A DNA stretch of 64,000 bases, from the NCBI GenBank assembly GCA_010645155.1, contig CM021313.1, forward strand, positions 2,401,863 to 2,465,862. Direction: 5' to 3'. The notes below the pieces were generated by a model. It made no database searches. It was not told the DNA's origin and saw only the letters and a program-made list of their open reading frames with translations. Origin of the DNA: Tigriopus japonicus (Eukaryota > Arthropoda > Copepoda > Harpacticoida > Harpacticidae). Below, one piece after another: positions 32,101 to 42,428 of this stretch; the stretch's first letter is position 1; every line of letters begins with the position of its first letter. Both the position numbers and the translations under genes were made by a program.

Positions 32101-34253
32101 TGGATTGTGCCACAACTTTTGGTTCCCAAATGACCGAGTTGAACGTGTCGCTAACTGCCGTGGGTTTGTTGTGGAATTTGAGCGACTATTTCTATCAAAA
32201 TGTTAAGATGCTTCGAAGTTTGAGTGTTGAAGGTGAAAACAAGATTTTTCCAGATTTCCCCGGTTGCAAGAACATTCCGTCCTTGGACAAATTGTGGATG
32301 TGCCTCTTCTATAAGTTGAAGGATCTGTGCCTGGACTCTCGTCCAGCCGTGCGCAAGAGCTCCGGTCAAACCCTTTTCTCTACGATAGCCGCTCACGGAT
32401 CCGTTCTAGAGTAAGTACTGTTGAATCGATGAAGTAGCTAGTCAACGTTAAAGTTTCAAAAAGTAATTGCTTGATTATGGTCTTACAGCGGCAACACGTG
32501 GCAGGCTGTACTGTGGCAAGTCCTCTTTCCTTTACTCGATAATGTGATCATCCAGAGTGATAACGCCAGTTCAGAGAAGGTCTCTCAAAGCCATGTGATC
32601 ATGATTCATCATTCGCGAAACACGGCCCAAAAACAATGGGCCGAAACCAAAGTACTCACCATTTCCGGCGTGGTGCGGGTTTTCAATACCAAGAGGAAGC
32701 TTCTTCGCACCATGGACGACTACTCAAAAGCCTGGCTCTTGCTTTTGGAATACGTGGAAAAAATGGCCCTGAGCGATACCATGGAAGTGTCCTTGGCTGC
32801 CCTGAAAGCCATGCAAGAGATGGTCGTGTCCTCTGGCGAAGAGCAAGCCCAAAACGCTACTAGTGAGAGCATGAGTTTGCGCGAGGTCAATTGGAACATT
32901 TGTTGGAAGACCTGGCTCAAGATTGGACCGCAGAAGACCAAATTCATTACGCACAGTCCGGCAAGTTTGTCCCAAGGCCAAGTTCTCATCATCGGGTACA
33001 TTCACATCTTTCAAAGCCTTTTCCCATTCGTCCAATCCCAATTCCGAGTGAGTGACGTCGAGGCCTTGGGTTCCGTGTTGCTCGGATGCATGCAAGTGCC
33101 CATTGAAGCGGATATGGAGAGCCCAGAGAACCTCTCGCCCGTCCATGCCACGGCCATGGACAATCTGGCCAAAGTCGAGAAGTTGGCCCTGAGCACGAAT
33201 CACGATTTGATCTTCGAGGTGTTTGATGTCTATTTCAAAGTGTGCCATTTGGCGTTTCACACCCATCCTGAAGAGGATCGTTTCCGAGATCGATTGCTGC
33301 TTTTGGGCGAGAACACGATTGAGCGCATCGCCGACTTTTTTATGGCGGCTGCCAAGATCGAAGATGGGAGCTTTCCTTTGGATCAGGTGATGTTCAAGAT
33401 CGCTCAAACCTTGAAGACTCCGCTGAAGCTCAAGTACCAATGTGTCAAGCAAAGCAATTGGCGAGTGGCCATCAATGTCTTGATCAAAGTCTTGCGAGAG
33501 GGCCTCCCCTTGGCTAGGAAGCGATCTCAGGGGCGGGACTTTAAGGCATTTTGGTCCGAGCTAGCCTTGGTTTTGGAGTACTTCCTCTTTCCCGAGTCGA
33601 TCCAGGAACAAGATCAAGAGGACAAAATGGCCGATGAAGCCCTTGATTGCCATCTGATTGAGATTCTTCGCGAAGAAGTCCTACCACATCCTGGGTCTAT
33701 CCCCACGGATTTTATCCGCAAGATAGTGATACTGTTAAACAAGGGATCCATTCATTCGACCATTCATTTAAGTGAGGACTGTAGTGGAAGCATTGGATTG
33801 CGCGAGGACTTTGCCAAGCAGTGCTTCGAGACGCTCTTGGATTTCTCCCTTTTGAGGACAGAGGATTCGCAACATCCTGAAGACGAGACTTTGGGCAGTC
33901 AGGAGGATCTTTGTGGATCGTCTTCCATCACGAATCGCCTAGCAATTACGTCCTTACTGCTCCGATTCAAGGAGGTCCTCGTGGACGCGATTGATGGCGA
34001 GAAGTTGAATCGGAACATTCCGCTTCAGCGTCAGAAAACGGCCGAGATTGCTTTCGTTCTTCGAGCCATCGCCACGGTGATCTCGTCCATGAAGAAATCG
34101 CCACAGGCCAAAGTGGACAAGAAGACGTGGCAACAAGTGATAGCGTTATATCCATACCTGGTCCAATGCACGGAGACAAACTCTCCGCAAATCATTAGCT
34201 CGGTCAAGGACGCACTCCTACAGTATCAGGAATTGCTCCAACCTATGCAATAA
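29122..34253 (+). CDS. MON2: MON2 homologue, Golgi/endosome trafficking regulator
   Basis: Four exons, 29122-31072, 31141-31292, 31362-32410 and 32489-34253, joined by introns of 68, 69 and 78 bp with clean GT-AG ends. The product is 1638 residues (human about 1717). The start is the ATG at 29122; the frame extends a little upstream but without an ATG. MON2 is a large helical protein related to Sec7 ARF-exchange factors but without the Sec7 domain. It works with DOPEY at the trans-Golgi network and endosomes. Visible are the N-terminal DCB-like helical region ([19 protein letters not shown]), a Gly/Ser-rich insert at about residues 425-455, and long helical repeats to the C-terminus. It converges on RINT1. 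The stop is followed by AATAAA at 34421, only 26 bp from the RINT1 stop codon. Confidence 0.93.
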
Positions 34254-34402
34254 CAGAGAGAAGAACGTCATGGCTTCTCCACCGCCAGCGAGCGAGAGAG
34301 AGAGCAATATCAAAGTTAAAATTAGTATTTGTTTTCTATGGAGATATGTCTACCTATCTATTTGTCATGCCCTTGCGATGGGTTGTTTTGACTTGAAGTC
34401 AT

Positions 34403-34408
34403 TTTAAT
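34403..34408 (-). promoter_or_regulatory. Possible polyadenylation signal (ATTAAA) of RINT1
   Basis: TTTAAT on the plus strand reads ATTAAA on the minus strand, 39 bases past the RINT1 stop codon. It lies inside the MON2 3' UTR, upstream of the MON2 AATAAA. Confidence 0.3.
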
Positions 34409-34420
34409 GTGAATCATAAT

Positions 34421-34426
34421 AATAAA
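34421..34426 (+). promoter_or_regulatory. Polyadenylation signal of MON2
   Basis: AATAAA, 168 bases after the MON2 stop codon. Cleavage 10-30 bases further on would fall at or inside the RINT1 coding end. Confidence 0.55.
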
Positions 34427-34446
34427 TTAAGCAATATTTTCTGTGA

Positions 34447-36624
34447 TCAGGTGAGAGTTTGCAAATCCAATCTTCGTTCGAGAATTTTGCTGGCCAAGCT
34501 GCCGTACACGGCGTGCACTTTGAAATCAGCGAGTGTCTCTTTCATTGCATTGATTTCGTTGGCATTCTCCCTCAAGGTGTCTAATAAGAGTAAAGCCTCG
34601 GGCTTAGGAAGAAGTAGAATCTGCACGCTTTCTCCTAGTTTCTTCAACGGGTATCGATCCACGTCATAACCAAACTGCCGGAATATGGGCACCACCCCGT
34701 GAGACACGTCCAGAGCTAATTGGGCGATCCCGTCTCGACTGAACGTGTTCGTCAAGATGACTTGGTTGACGATCAGCTCGCTCATCTCTTTGGCTACAGT
34801 GTCCAGAATCAAGTGCAATATATTGGGCTTCACTTTCGAGCTCAGCGTGTCCAATCCGGAGATGAGTGCTTGGAACATGCCCAAAGCCGACACGGACACG
34901 TCGTCCATGATGCGCTCATGGGTCTCTAATTCAATGAGCCAATGGTCGGGGTGACGGTATTCCTCGCTCCGAGATCGAATCTCTTTCGCGATTCCGAGCC
35001 CAATATGTTTACAGTTATCTTCAATCATGAAGCGGAAGCGGTCTGTGACTTTGAGGAACAAATCCTCGGAAGAGAGTGCTTGGAGACGCAAGAAGAAGGG
35101 CAATTCCGTCCATTCTTCCATTGTCGAAACAATGTGGTCAGCCGAGTTCAAGATCATGGTCGATTTATCACTGGCCACCACTAAATGGGACTGCGGGATA
35201 TCGAGCTTGAGGATCTGGACGAGTCGCATGCGGAAATCCTCGAGGAGATCGCATTGAAGTATCACAAACTTGAGCTTGAGCTCGTTCCGCGAGAGAATCT
35301 GGAATCGTGTGGTCAAACTTTGCAAAAGCGTAACAAATGAGTCCACGCATTTTAGTACATCCGGATGCACCAACGAGGCCTGCCAACCTTCTTCGTCCAA
35401 GATGATGGCCTCGATTTTCTCGAAGGCGTATTTCTCTTCCAAGTGCAACCATCTGGAAAAGAATTGAAGTGAATATGAATGATCAATGAATAATGAGCAA
35501 TACTTTGAATCGTCGTGCAGTGAGCGGACATACCGTAAGTAAATCGTCTCGGTTTCCTCCAAGACCGCGATGGGTCTATCCGATTCAGGCACGTCCAAGT
35601 CAAATCCTCGATCTTGAATATCTTGCGTGAACAGTAGCACCTCGTCAATGACATGACTCAGGGCTAGATCCTCATCTAGAATGGTGGGTAGATCTCGGCT
35701 TAATTTAGTCCTGATCAATCCGAAGAGGCCTTGACACAAGCGCGGATGAATTCGGTCTAAATCTTGGGCCCTTTCGGGTGAAGCCGGACGCTCAGCTCGG
35801 ATTAGATCCAAGAACGCACGGGATCGTTGGAGCCACAATTTGACTTGCTGCAAGTACCATTCGGGTCGCACTAAACTGTTGGTCTTCTTGGTCCCCGAGA
35901 AATGATATTGGAAGCGCTGAGCTAACGGCTGTAAAAGCAATGACAATCCGTCACAAACGGGCACGGGCGAACCGGACAAAGTCTCGACCATTTGATCCCA
36001 TCGCTGGGCCAGGGCCCATGAGCTTTGGAATTGAAGGCATAATCCCGCTCGATCCGCGCTCAACTTGCCCAAAGACGCGTTTTCACTGAGGACGCATTCG
36101 GGATATTGCCATTCGGTCAAGACTCGCGCCAAATCGGCTAGAATTCGCGGCACGATCGTCTGGCTCAGGACCCGGATATTCTGACGAACAAACCGCCGAA
36201 GTTGGACGCAATCGGAGGCTTGGCAAAGCCGATCTAGGGCGACTAATCCGGCCACGGCATCCAAAGCCCGCCCTAAATCTCGATGTCCCAAAGCGGGTTG
36301 AAGATCGTCCGGATCAGATTCTCCGGCCCATCGAAGCTGATCCTGGGCGGATTGAGCCAAATCATGGGCTCGTTGGCTCCAGAGCATCCATTGGCGCAGA
36401 CGATCGCCTTGACACAAGTGGGTAACGGCCTCAGGGGGCGGGCCATCGGGCTCATCGTGTTTTGGCAAGGTCAACTTGGGAGCGTGACGGGTGAGAGTTT
36501 GACGGGTGATTTGGGTGTGAGTTTGCAGGCGGGTCACCAGTTCCGAGGCGCGATCTACCGCGCGACCGGCCCACGATTCCCAATCGGCGGCAGCGGGACT
36601 CGAACCCGCCGCGGGAACGCTCAT
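34447..36624 (-). CDS. RINT1: RINT1 homologue (RAD50-interacting / NRZ tethering complex)
   Basis: RINT1 is a subunit of the ER NRZ tether (with NAG and ZW10), acting in Golgi-to-ER traffic. The frame is open for 725 codons, but 35453-35533 is very likely an 81-bp intron: on the minus strand it starts GTATGT and ends TTTTCCAG. Removing it joins IYLR to WLHLEEKYAFEK, which matches the family pattern of a Trp-Leu motif after a short linker. The spliced protein is 698 residues. The C-terminal RINT1/TIP20 region is recognisable, with motifs such as ILTNTFSRDGIAQLALD. The N-terminus holds a predicted coiled coil (about 15-45). The gene is divergent from INTS8 and tail-to-tail with MON2. Confidence 0.87.
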   Translation of the reverse strand: MSVPAAGSSPAAADWESWAGRAVDRASELVTRLQTHTQITRQTLTRHAPKLTLPKHDEPDGPPPEAVTHLCQGDRLRQWMLWSQRAHDLAQSAQDQLRWAGESDPDDLQPALGHRDLGRALDAVAGLVALDRLCQASDCVQLRRFVRQNIRVLSQTIVPRILADLARVLTEWQYPECVLSENASLGKLSADRAGLCLQFQSSWALAQRWDQMVETLSGSPVPVCDGLSLLLQPLAQRFQYHFSGTKKTNSLVRPEWYLQQVKLWLQRSRAFLDLIRAERPASPERAQDLDRIHPRLCQGLFGLIRTKLSRDLPTILDEDLALSHVIDEVLLFTQDIQDRGFDLDVPESDRPIAVLEETETIYLRYVRSLHDDSKYCSLFIDHSYSLQFFSRWLHLEEKYAFEKIEAIILDEEGWQASLVHPDVLKCVDSFVTLLQSLTTRFQILSRNELKLKFVILQCDLLEDFRMRLVQILKLDIPQSHLVVASDKSTMILNSADHIVSTMEEWTELPFFLRLQALSSEDLFLKVTDRFRFMIEDNCKHIGLGIAKEIRSRSEEYRHPDHWLIELETHERIMDDVSVSALGMFQALISGLDTLSSKVKPNILHLILDTVAKEMSELIVNQVILTNTFSRDGIAQLALDVSHGVVPIFRQFGYDVDRYPLKKLGESVQILLLPKPEALLLLDTLRENANEINAMKETLADFKVHAVYGSLASKILERRLDLQTLT
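35453..35533 (-). other. Predicted 81-bp in-frame intron of RINT1
   Basis: On the minus strand this segment begins GTATGT and ends CTTTTCCAG. It is a multiple of three with no stop codon, so retention would insert 27 residues without breaking the frame. Conservation across the splice (WLHLEEK after YLR) supports removal. Confidence 0.75.
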
Positions 36625-37514
36625 GGTCGGAGAAAGGCAAGCGCGGGAACGAGCGAGCTAACTATGGGATCGGATCGGTTGCGCGTTGTATTTTCTCGGT
36701 CAAATACGCCCATGGGCGAGTGCCGAGTGACGTCGTCAAAAACCAACGCTCAGGGGGTTCCGGACAGAAACCACTCGATCGGGTTTACGTGTGTGCCTTA
36801 GGTGTGCCTGCATGAGTGGATGACTGACTGCGAGTGACGTGGAGACCAGTAAAGGTTGCGTGAGAAGCCAAAACATGAGGGAGGGGGGTGAAAACCCGGG
36901 ACTCGAAAAGGCGTTTCAATAGTGAGGTTCAGGTCAATGTCAGTCATCGTTGGCCTCGATGGAGGCCATAGTACGTCCATTAAAAGTGAATAGTCGTATC
37001 AACTCACTTTAGAACGTGGCAAGATGTATGACAATTTCACTTGACGCTCCGCAATTCTCTCTCAAATTGTCAACCTATCGCGCTGAAGCCAAAGCCCGGG
37101 CCACTTCAACACTCAGGTTGGTGGAGGTCACAAACGTGATTGATTTAATCCTACATTAGTTCTATTACCGCGCTTCTCAATTTAAGTAAGATAATGGGGG
37201 GCATTTCCACGTGTCTCGCTTCTTTGTCCGCCAGCTCTTCTCCAAGTCTCGGTTGGGTCAGTCAACGTTCTTTGGTCACCTTGATTTTTCAAAACAAACC
37301 AACTTTGAAACGTTGAGCAGATCGCGGCGACAAAAGTAGCTGGATTTTCTCTCCATTTGCTCTCTCTCTCTCTCTCTTTCTCGCCCATCTCCTGATCATC
37401 CTCCTACATTCAAGCGCCTCGAGTCCACCCGATTATCCTATGACGAGCTAAGGTCCCCGCCCATCAACGAACGGATTCCGCATTCTTCCCGGCTCGTTCG
37501 CCCCGCCCCACGCC
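36625..37514. promoter_or_regulatory. Divergent promoter region shared by RINT1 and INTS8
   Basis: An 890-bp region between two start codons pointing away from each other. Both ends are GC-richer, and a TC/GA run sits near 37362-37382. No gene or motif beyond this can be supported. Core promoter elements are not positioned. Confidence 0.5.
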
Positions 37515-40337
37515 ATGGACACGCCTACGCTCGAGTACCTCCTGAACCCGGAGCTATTGACCGCCAAGATGGCCGGCATGAGCGACGATGAGGCGCTTCA
37601 CACGCTCAAAACCTTACTCACCGTGCTCCAGATGGAGAAAGCCAAGATGCCCCACGCCAATAGCGCCATCCCGCCCACGCCCACCGTGCCCCACACCCCG
37701 AGCGAATCGCCCGTGGGCGGTCCTCTGTCCCCGGCGCCCCCCGCCCCCGATGGCTCGTCCGTGGGAGGAGGCGTGTCGGAATCGTTGGCCTTGTCCAGTC
37801 GGAAGCAGTTGTTGCTCCAACGCATGGTTTTGCAGATCACGGCCCAGTTAAACTGGCGATTGGGCCTTTTGGACCGTGAATTGCCCTTGGCCTTGCAGCA
37901 ACAACTCATGGACACGTTGGTCACGGCCGCCTCCGTCCAATCTATCATCGCCCAACTCCGGTTGGAGAACGTGGAGAGCTCGTTGTCGGGTTTAAGTCGT
38001 CGATCGGGTCTGTTTGCGCTCACTTTCTTCTTCCGATGGACCATTCGTAGTCTAGCCGTCCTCAGGCTACCTTCACCGACCGGAGCCAAGGCCCTAATTT
38101 ATGCCTCGCCTTTCCGCCATCTCAAACTACCGAATATGTCCAGTGTGGTGGGGGCGGATCCCAATATTAACGATATCCTCTTCAATATCGCCAAAGTGGC
38201 GCTCCGATCGTTGCAGTACTTACTGGGGGTGACCCCGGCTTTCGACTCGATCCCGTCTCCGAATTCATTCCTGCTGGAAAAAGGTGGGCTCACTTGCACC
38301 GATGCCGATTGGTCGCCCCGCCCCAATGTCAACTGGACTTCGGCCATTCTGTACGACTTGGCCTTGCACTACGTTAACAACGAGGAATACACCCAGAGCT
38401 ATCACAAACTCCAGCTCCTCATGAAGATCCCCGAGCATCAACTCTCACCCGACGTGGACCTGGACATCTATCGTGGACTCAAATTGGCCGTGGGTCAACG
38501 AGAATTTGAGCCTCCGCCCTTCGATGCTGACAATCACGAGGCCATGTCCACCATGATGGAGGCCGTGCGCCAACAAAAGCGCCCGTTGTACTGGCATTCG
38601 CATATTGAACGGGCCGCATCTTACTACCAGCATGCGCAAGCTTCCGATTTGATTCAACGCAACGCCCACATTCGAATTCGAGACTCTTGCCCTCCGAATT
38701 ACGATACGCTGTGCATCGCCAATCAGGACTATGAGGCTTCCCGGTCAGCCGAGGTGAAAGACTCTCGGAAAAGTGAAATATTCGCCACTTTCAATGACCT
38801 CGATGCCTGCCAAAGTCTGTTCTCGTCAGAGAAGCCAAACTTTTCCTCGGCCCACGTCTACGAGCCCCGTTCCAAACGGGCCAAGCTCAAGAAACGCGCT
38901 CTTCTGGCCAACTTGTTCCGTGCCACCAAGCCTGACAAACTCGGTAAGCTGGTCAACGACACCAACAAGATGCAGCCCGTGCTGAGAGCCACGACGCGAT
39001 GGTCCGTGGACTCGGTGAACCCGCAAGAAATTTTGGCTACTCTGAATCGAGGAGGAAAAGACGCCAACGTGGATTTTGTGCTCTTGTCTAAGGTGAACCA
39101 GTTGCTCAACATCAACCAGACGGTGGAGGCTCGGGCTTTGCTCAAGCTCGTCGAGGACAAGAACTCGAAGGGGTTGGCCGGAGCATTGCGGAATATTCAG
39201 TTCCAGGTTCTATCCGCCGAATTGTGTCATTTCTTTGTCGAGAAGACACTCGCCCCCAATGAGCTTGTGACAAAATGTCGTGAAACGCTCACCAACCTGA
39301 GGTTGCTCTTCACGGATATTCAAACTCATCATTTGGATAACTGTCTCGTCACTTTGATCAACCGTGAGGATTGGGAGTTCATCATGACCCTGGAAGAACC
39401 TCGATGGCTGATGCTCCAGATCACACAGCTCCTCATCACCATCACCAACATGGTTCGGAATGGGACCACAAACCTGAGCCTTCAACGTCAAAGTGATTTG
39501 AAGCGAAGCTGCCAAACGCTCACTGAACTCATTTGTCCGCTTCTGCAATCAGGAGGAAAACGAGGCCGAGGCGCTGAAGTTGTGGTCGGCAAGCAGTCCG
39601 AGAAACAGATTCTCGTCAATTATCTGGTCAAGATCCACCATCCAGAGATTCTCAACATTGTGGCCTCGATTCTAATCACATTGTACAAGTACTCCAACGA
39701 CGACACCAGCCTGAAGGTGATCCACGGATTCCCTAGCCTTCCATTGTCGGCTGTGGGTGTTCAAACCATCGGTTTGAGCCCCGATCAATTCGTAAATCTG
39801 ATTCAGCAATTGGCCGAGCGTGCTCATCCTCACGATCTAATTCAATGGACACGCCTCCAAGGTGAACTACAGTTCTCTGTGGGAAGCTATGCCTCGGCCT
39901 TGCCCTATTACTTGGAATCGCTCATCGTTCAAACGCATTTTTGTCAAAAGACACCCCACTCGCTTTCCATGGATCATGACGATCAGACTTTGCCGCACAT
40001 GGTAAAATGTCTCCGAGAATTAGGCTGTCACTCGTTTGCAGTGGCTTTGTGTCAGTGCATGCATGATGTCGACTATTGTCTGGCTTTCAAAAGTTTGGAG
40101 GAAAGGCAGAGTAGTGATGCCATGGATGGACTTTACTCAAAGATGTGGGACACTACCATTCTGGAATACGCCGTGTCCATGCACACAAAACGGGGTGAAC
40201 AATCACGTAAGAAGAGCGCCTTGGACAAGATCGCTTCGTTGGAAGTGAACACGAACAACAACATGGAGATCTTGCGAGAGGTGGCATTGAATCGAAGATC
40301 TCAACTTGTGCGGTGTCTTTGCCTAAAGTTTTTATGA
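37515..40337 (+). CDS. INTS8: Integrator complex subunit 8
   Basis: Single exon of 940 residues (human about 995), starting at the ATG at 37515. INTS8 belongs to the Integrator complex, where it helps hold PP2A (INTS6/8 module) at paused RNA polymerase II and supports snRNA 3' processing. The C-terminal quarter is diagnostic: a TPR-like segment ending GSYASALPYYLESL, a cysteine-containing helix HSFAVALCQC, then DYCLAFKSLEE, the DAMDGLYSKMWD motif, and ILEYAVSMHTKRGE. The N-terminal 90 residues include a Pro-rich insert (about 55-85). No intron is evident over 2.8 kb. It is divergent from RINT1. Confidence 0.9.
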   Translation: MDTPTLEYLLNPELLTAKMAGMSDDEALHTLKTLLTVLQMEKAKMPHANSAIPPTPTVPHTPSESPVGGPLSPAPPAPDGSSVGGGVSESLALSSRKQLLLQRMVLQITAQLNWRLGLLDRELPLALQQQLMDTLVTAASVQSIIAQLRLENVESSLSGLSRRSGLFALTFFFRWTIRSLAVLRLPSPTGAKALIYASPFRHLKLPNMSSVVGADPNINDILFNIAKVALRSLQYLLGVTPAFDSIPSPNSFLLEKGGLTCTDADWSPRPNVNWTSAILYDLALHYVNNEEYTQSYHKLQLLMKIPEHQLSPDVDLDIYRGLKLAVGQREFEPPPFDADNHEAMSTMMEAVRQQKRPLYWHSHIERAASYYQHAQASDLIQRNAHIRIRDSCPPNYDTLCIANQDYEASRSAEVKDSRKSEIFATFNDLDACQSLFSSEKPNFSSAHVYEPRSKRAKLKKRALLANLFRATKPDKLGKLVNDTNKMQPVLRATTRWSVDSVNPQEILATLNRGGKDANVDFVLLSKVNQLLNINQTVEARALLKLVEDKNSKGLAGALRNIQFQVLSAELCHFFVEKTLAPNELVTKCRETLTNLRLLFTDIQTHHLDNCLVTLINREDWEFIMTLEEPRWLMLQITQLLITITNMVRNGTTNLSLQRQSDLKRSCQTLTELICPLLQSGGKRGRGAEVVVGKQSEKQILVNYLVKIHHPEILNIVASILITLYKYSNDDTSLKVIHGFPSLPLSAVGVQTIGLSPDQFVNLIQQLAERAHPHDLIQWTRLQGELQFSVGSYASALPYYLESLIVQTHFCQKTPHSLSMDHDDQTLPHMVKCLRELGCHSFAVALCQCMHDVDYCLAFKSLEERQSSDAMDGLYSKMWDTTILEYAVSMHTKRGEQSRKKSALDKIASLEVNTNNNMEILREVALNRRSQLVRCLCLKFL

Positions 40338-41646
40338 TGCAAGCTAAACGCTAGCAGATAGCAAGCCCCCAAACAAGGGCAATGAATGAATGAATACAAG
40401 TTTGATCAATGGCGTCTCGTTTTCCCTCGTGGTTTTCATTGAATAGGGAGGCCTAGTAAGGACATCATCAATTATGAACGATGCTCCTGTACTGGATGGA
40501 ATTGGAATTGCTTTGTCCTGAAATTTTGAATAGCCACACGGACGGTGAGCTCTTAAACTAACTTGTGAACCTCAAATCAAAAGCTAGGCATTTGCACATA
40601 TCCACATGTCGGTCTTATTATTTCCCTTCAAGCTGAACTGATGATTGATACATTGATCATTTATTATACTGTCGATACAAAAACTTTTCCATCGTTAACG
40701 AAAAGTTGACCCACAAGTGTTAAATATAGCCCCAAGGAACAAAACCTCCCTTTCGGTAATCAAGATTCCTCCAAGTATTCTGTATTGTGTTCGCAACAAA
40801 ACTATCACACGACTCCAAAACTTGGAACATCGTGTAGTATATTCCACAGGCCTCGAAGAAATGACGATCAATTTGTTGTAGCTCTATTTAGAGAGACGCG
40901 ATTGCCAGTGAGGTTTCGTCATAGAAATGGCATTTGTTTTGGAAAAATGTGCTGCCCTAACTTTCCGCCCTTTGCAAATAACTGTCTTGATTCCAAATTC
41001 CAAATGCATGTTCAAACATTGACAGATGTACTGTATCGAGGCCTTATCGTGTTATGAAATGGCATGAAATCATCTTTGTACAACGAAAGAATCCACTCGT
41101 GGTTTACTTCTTAGGTGCAATACAAAGCGTTTGCCATGAACGGAGGAGGGTTTCAAGAACTTCTTCATTTTCCCACGGGCGGAAATGAGTACATTGTACG
41201 GCGTCGTCCAAGAAAATTGAACATTTCATTCACGCAGTTAGCGCTAAACCAGGTAAAAAAAACTTGTGGATGGAGACCTCGATAGACGGCGCCAATTGTG
41301 GGGCAGGCAGATCATCCAAGACCCCCTCTTCTTTTTCTTCTTTACATTTTCCCTGCCAATGGCGCGACCGAACTCACCAACCAACCAACCAACCAACCAA
41401 CCAACCGACCAACCACCATCAACTGAAGTGCCGCCGTGGTTACCAACTTCAGCAGCTCCTAAAACCAAAGGTAAACCAAGGGATGGATGGAAAAAGAAAG
41501 AAGGAACGAACGAAACAGCGAGCCAAGAACCAAAGACGCTAATGGGGTGCGGTTCAAGTTTGGATCATGTCATAGTGTGTGATTGATTGGAAAACCTAAC
41601 CACGTGCAGAACCCAACATGAACAACTGTGATTAAGTTTGTGCTCC
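40338..41646. other. Intergenic region between INTS8 and the clarin gene
   Basis: The INTS8 3' region followed by AT-rich DNA. A CCAA microsatellite lies at 41376-41415. No gene is supported. Confidence 0.4.
41376..41415 (+). repeat. CCAA tetranucleotide microsatellite
   Basis: About nine CCAA units with one CCGA variant, upstream of the clarin gene. Confidence 0.9.
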
Positions 41647-42428
41647 ATGATTGGCAACCACCTTGGCGTCATGAAGGCCACCCAAAACGTGCTCCTTTTC
41701 CTGACATTCCTGTTGAGTTGTCTGGCCATTGCTCTTTTGGCCGCCAGTTTAGGCACAGAAAGTTGGATCGTGTCCGACGCTCAACGACCTTCGAATCCAA
41801 AGGCCGAAGGAACCATCAACTTTGGTCTATTTCACGGCACCCGGCGACTCAATCATGGCTTTGGCGAGCGCATCTACCCCATGAATGTGTTTCAAGTACA
41901 ATATCGTGAGCAACATTTCATGATTAGAGAGCTTTACGTTACCACGATTGTTTGCGTGGGGGTAGCCATATTATTTGGGTTGATCAGTGGCTCTCTGGCG
42001 TTGTACAATATTAGTACCATCCCTTCAGAGGCAGTGTGCCATTATCCGGGTAAGAACGGCTTCAATACTGTTCCAAAGTCTAAATGAGGCTCATATCAAT
42101 CGAATTTTCGTTGACAGGATTGGTGGCTTTCAACGTAATTGGTTTCCTCTCGTCTTTAGTGGCGATTATCACCTGGATCATCCAATACTTCGTCAAGTTT
42201 CGAAGCAATGTTCTCATTCGAGAGGATCAACTCAATGGAGGCTGGAAATCAGAGGGCCTGGCCTCCGTTGGTTACTCATTCTGGATGGTGTTTGTGGCTT
42301 CAGTGATATTTTTCCTGAGCTCCGTCATCGTTTTGATCCTGCAAAAGCGGTTTACCCGAGGTCGGAGGACGAAAAACCACATTATCGACAATTCCAAACC
42401 GACCAATGGAAACCTCATGTTATATTGA
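41647..42428 (+). CDS. Clarin-family four-transmembrane protein
   Basis: Two exons, 41647-42049 and 42118-42428, with a 68-bp GT-AG intron, giving 237 residues (human clarin-1 is 232). There are four hydrophobic segments: one near residues 15-35, one near 98-120, one just after the intron (about 137-160) and one near 192-217. The first extracellular loop contains LGTESWI and FGLFHG, matching the clarin pattern of a Trp after the first segment and a GLFHG motif. The C-terminus NLMLY also resembles clarin ends. Clarins organise membrane and actin in sensory cells (CLRN1 in Usher syndrome). That role is known from vertebrates and flies, not shown here. The ATG at 41671 is an alternative start. 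Confidence 0.8.

Noticed and set aside
35453..35533. Reading the RINT1 frame straight through as coding
   Set aside because: GT-AG boundaries, typical intron length, and restoration of the conserved WLHLEEK context favour an intron.
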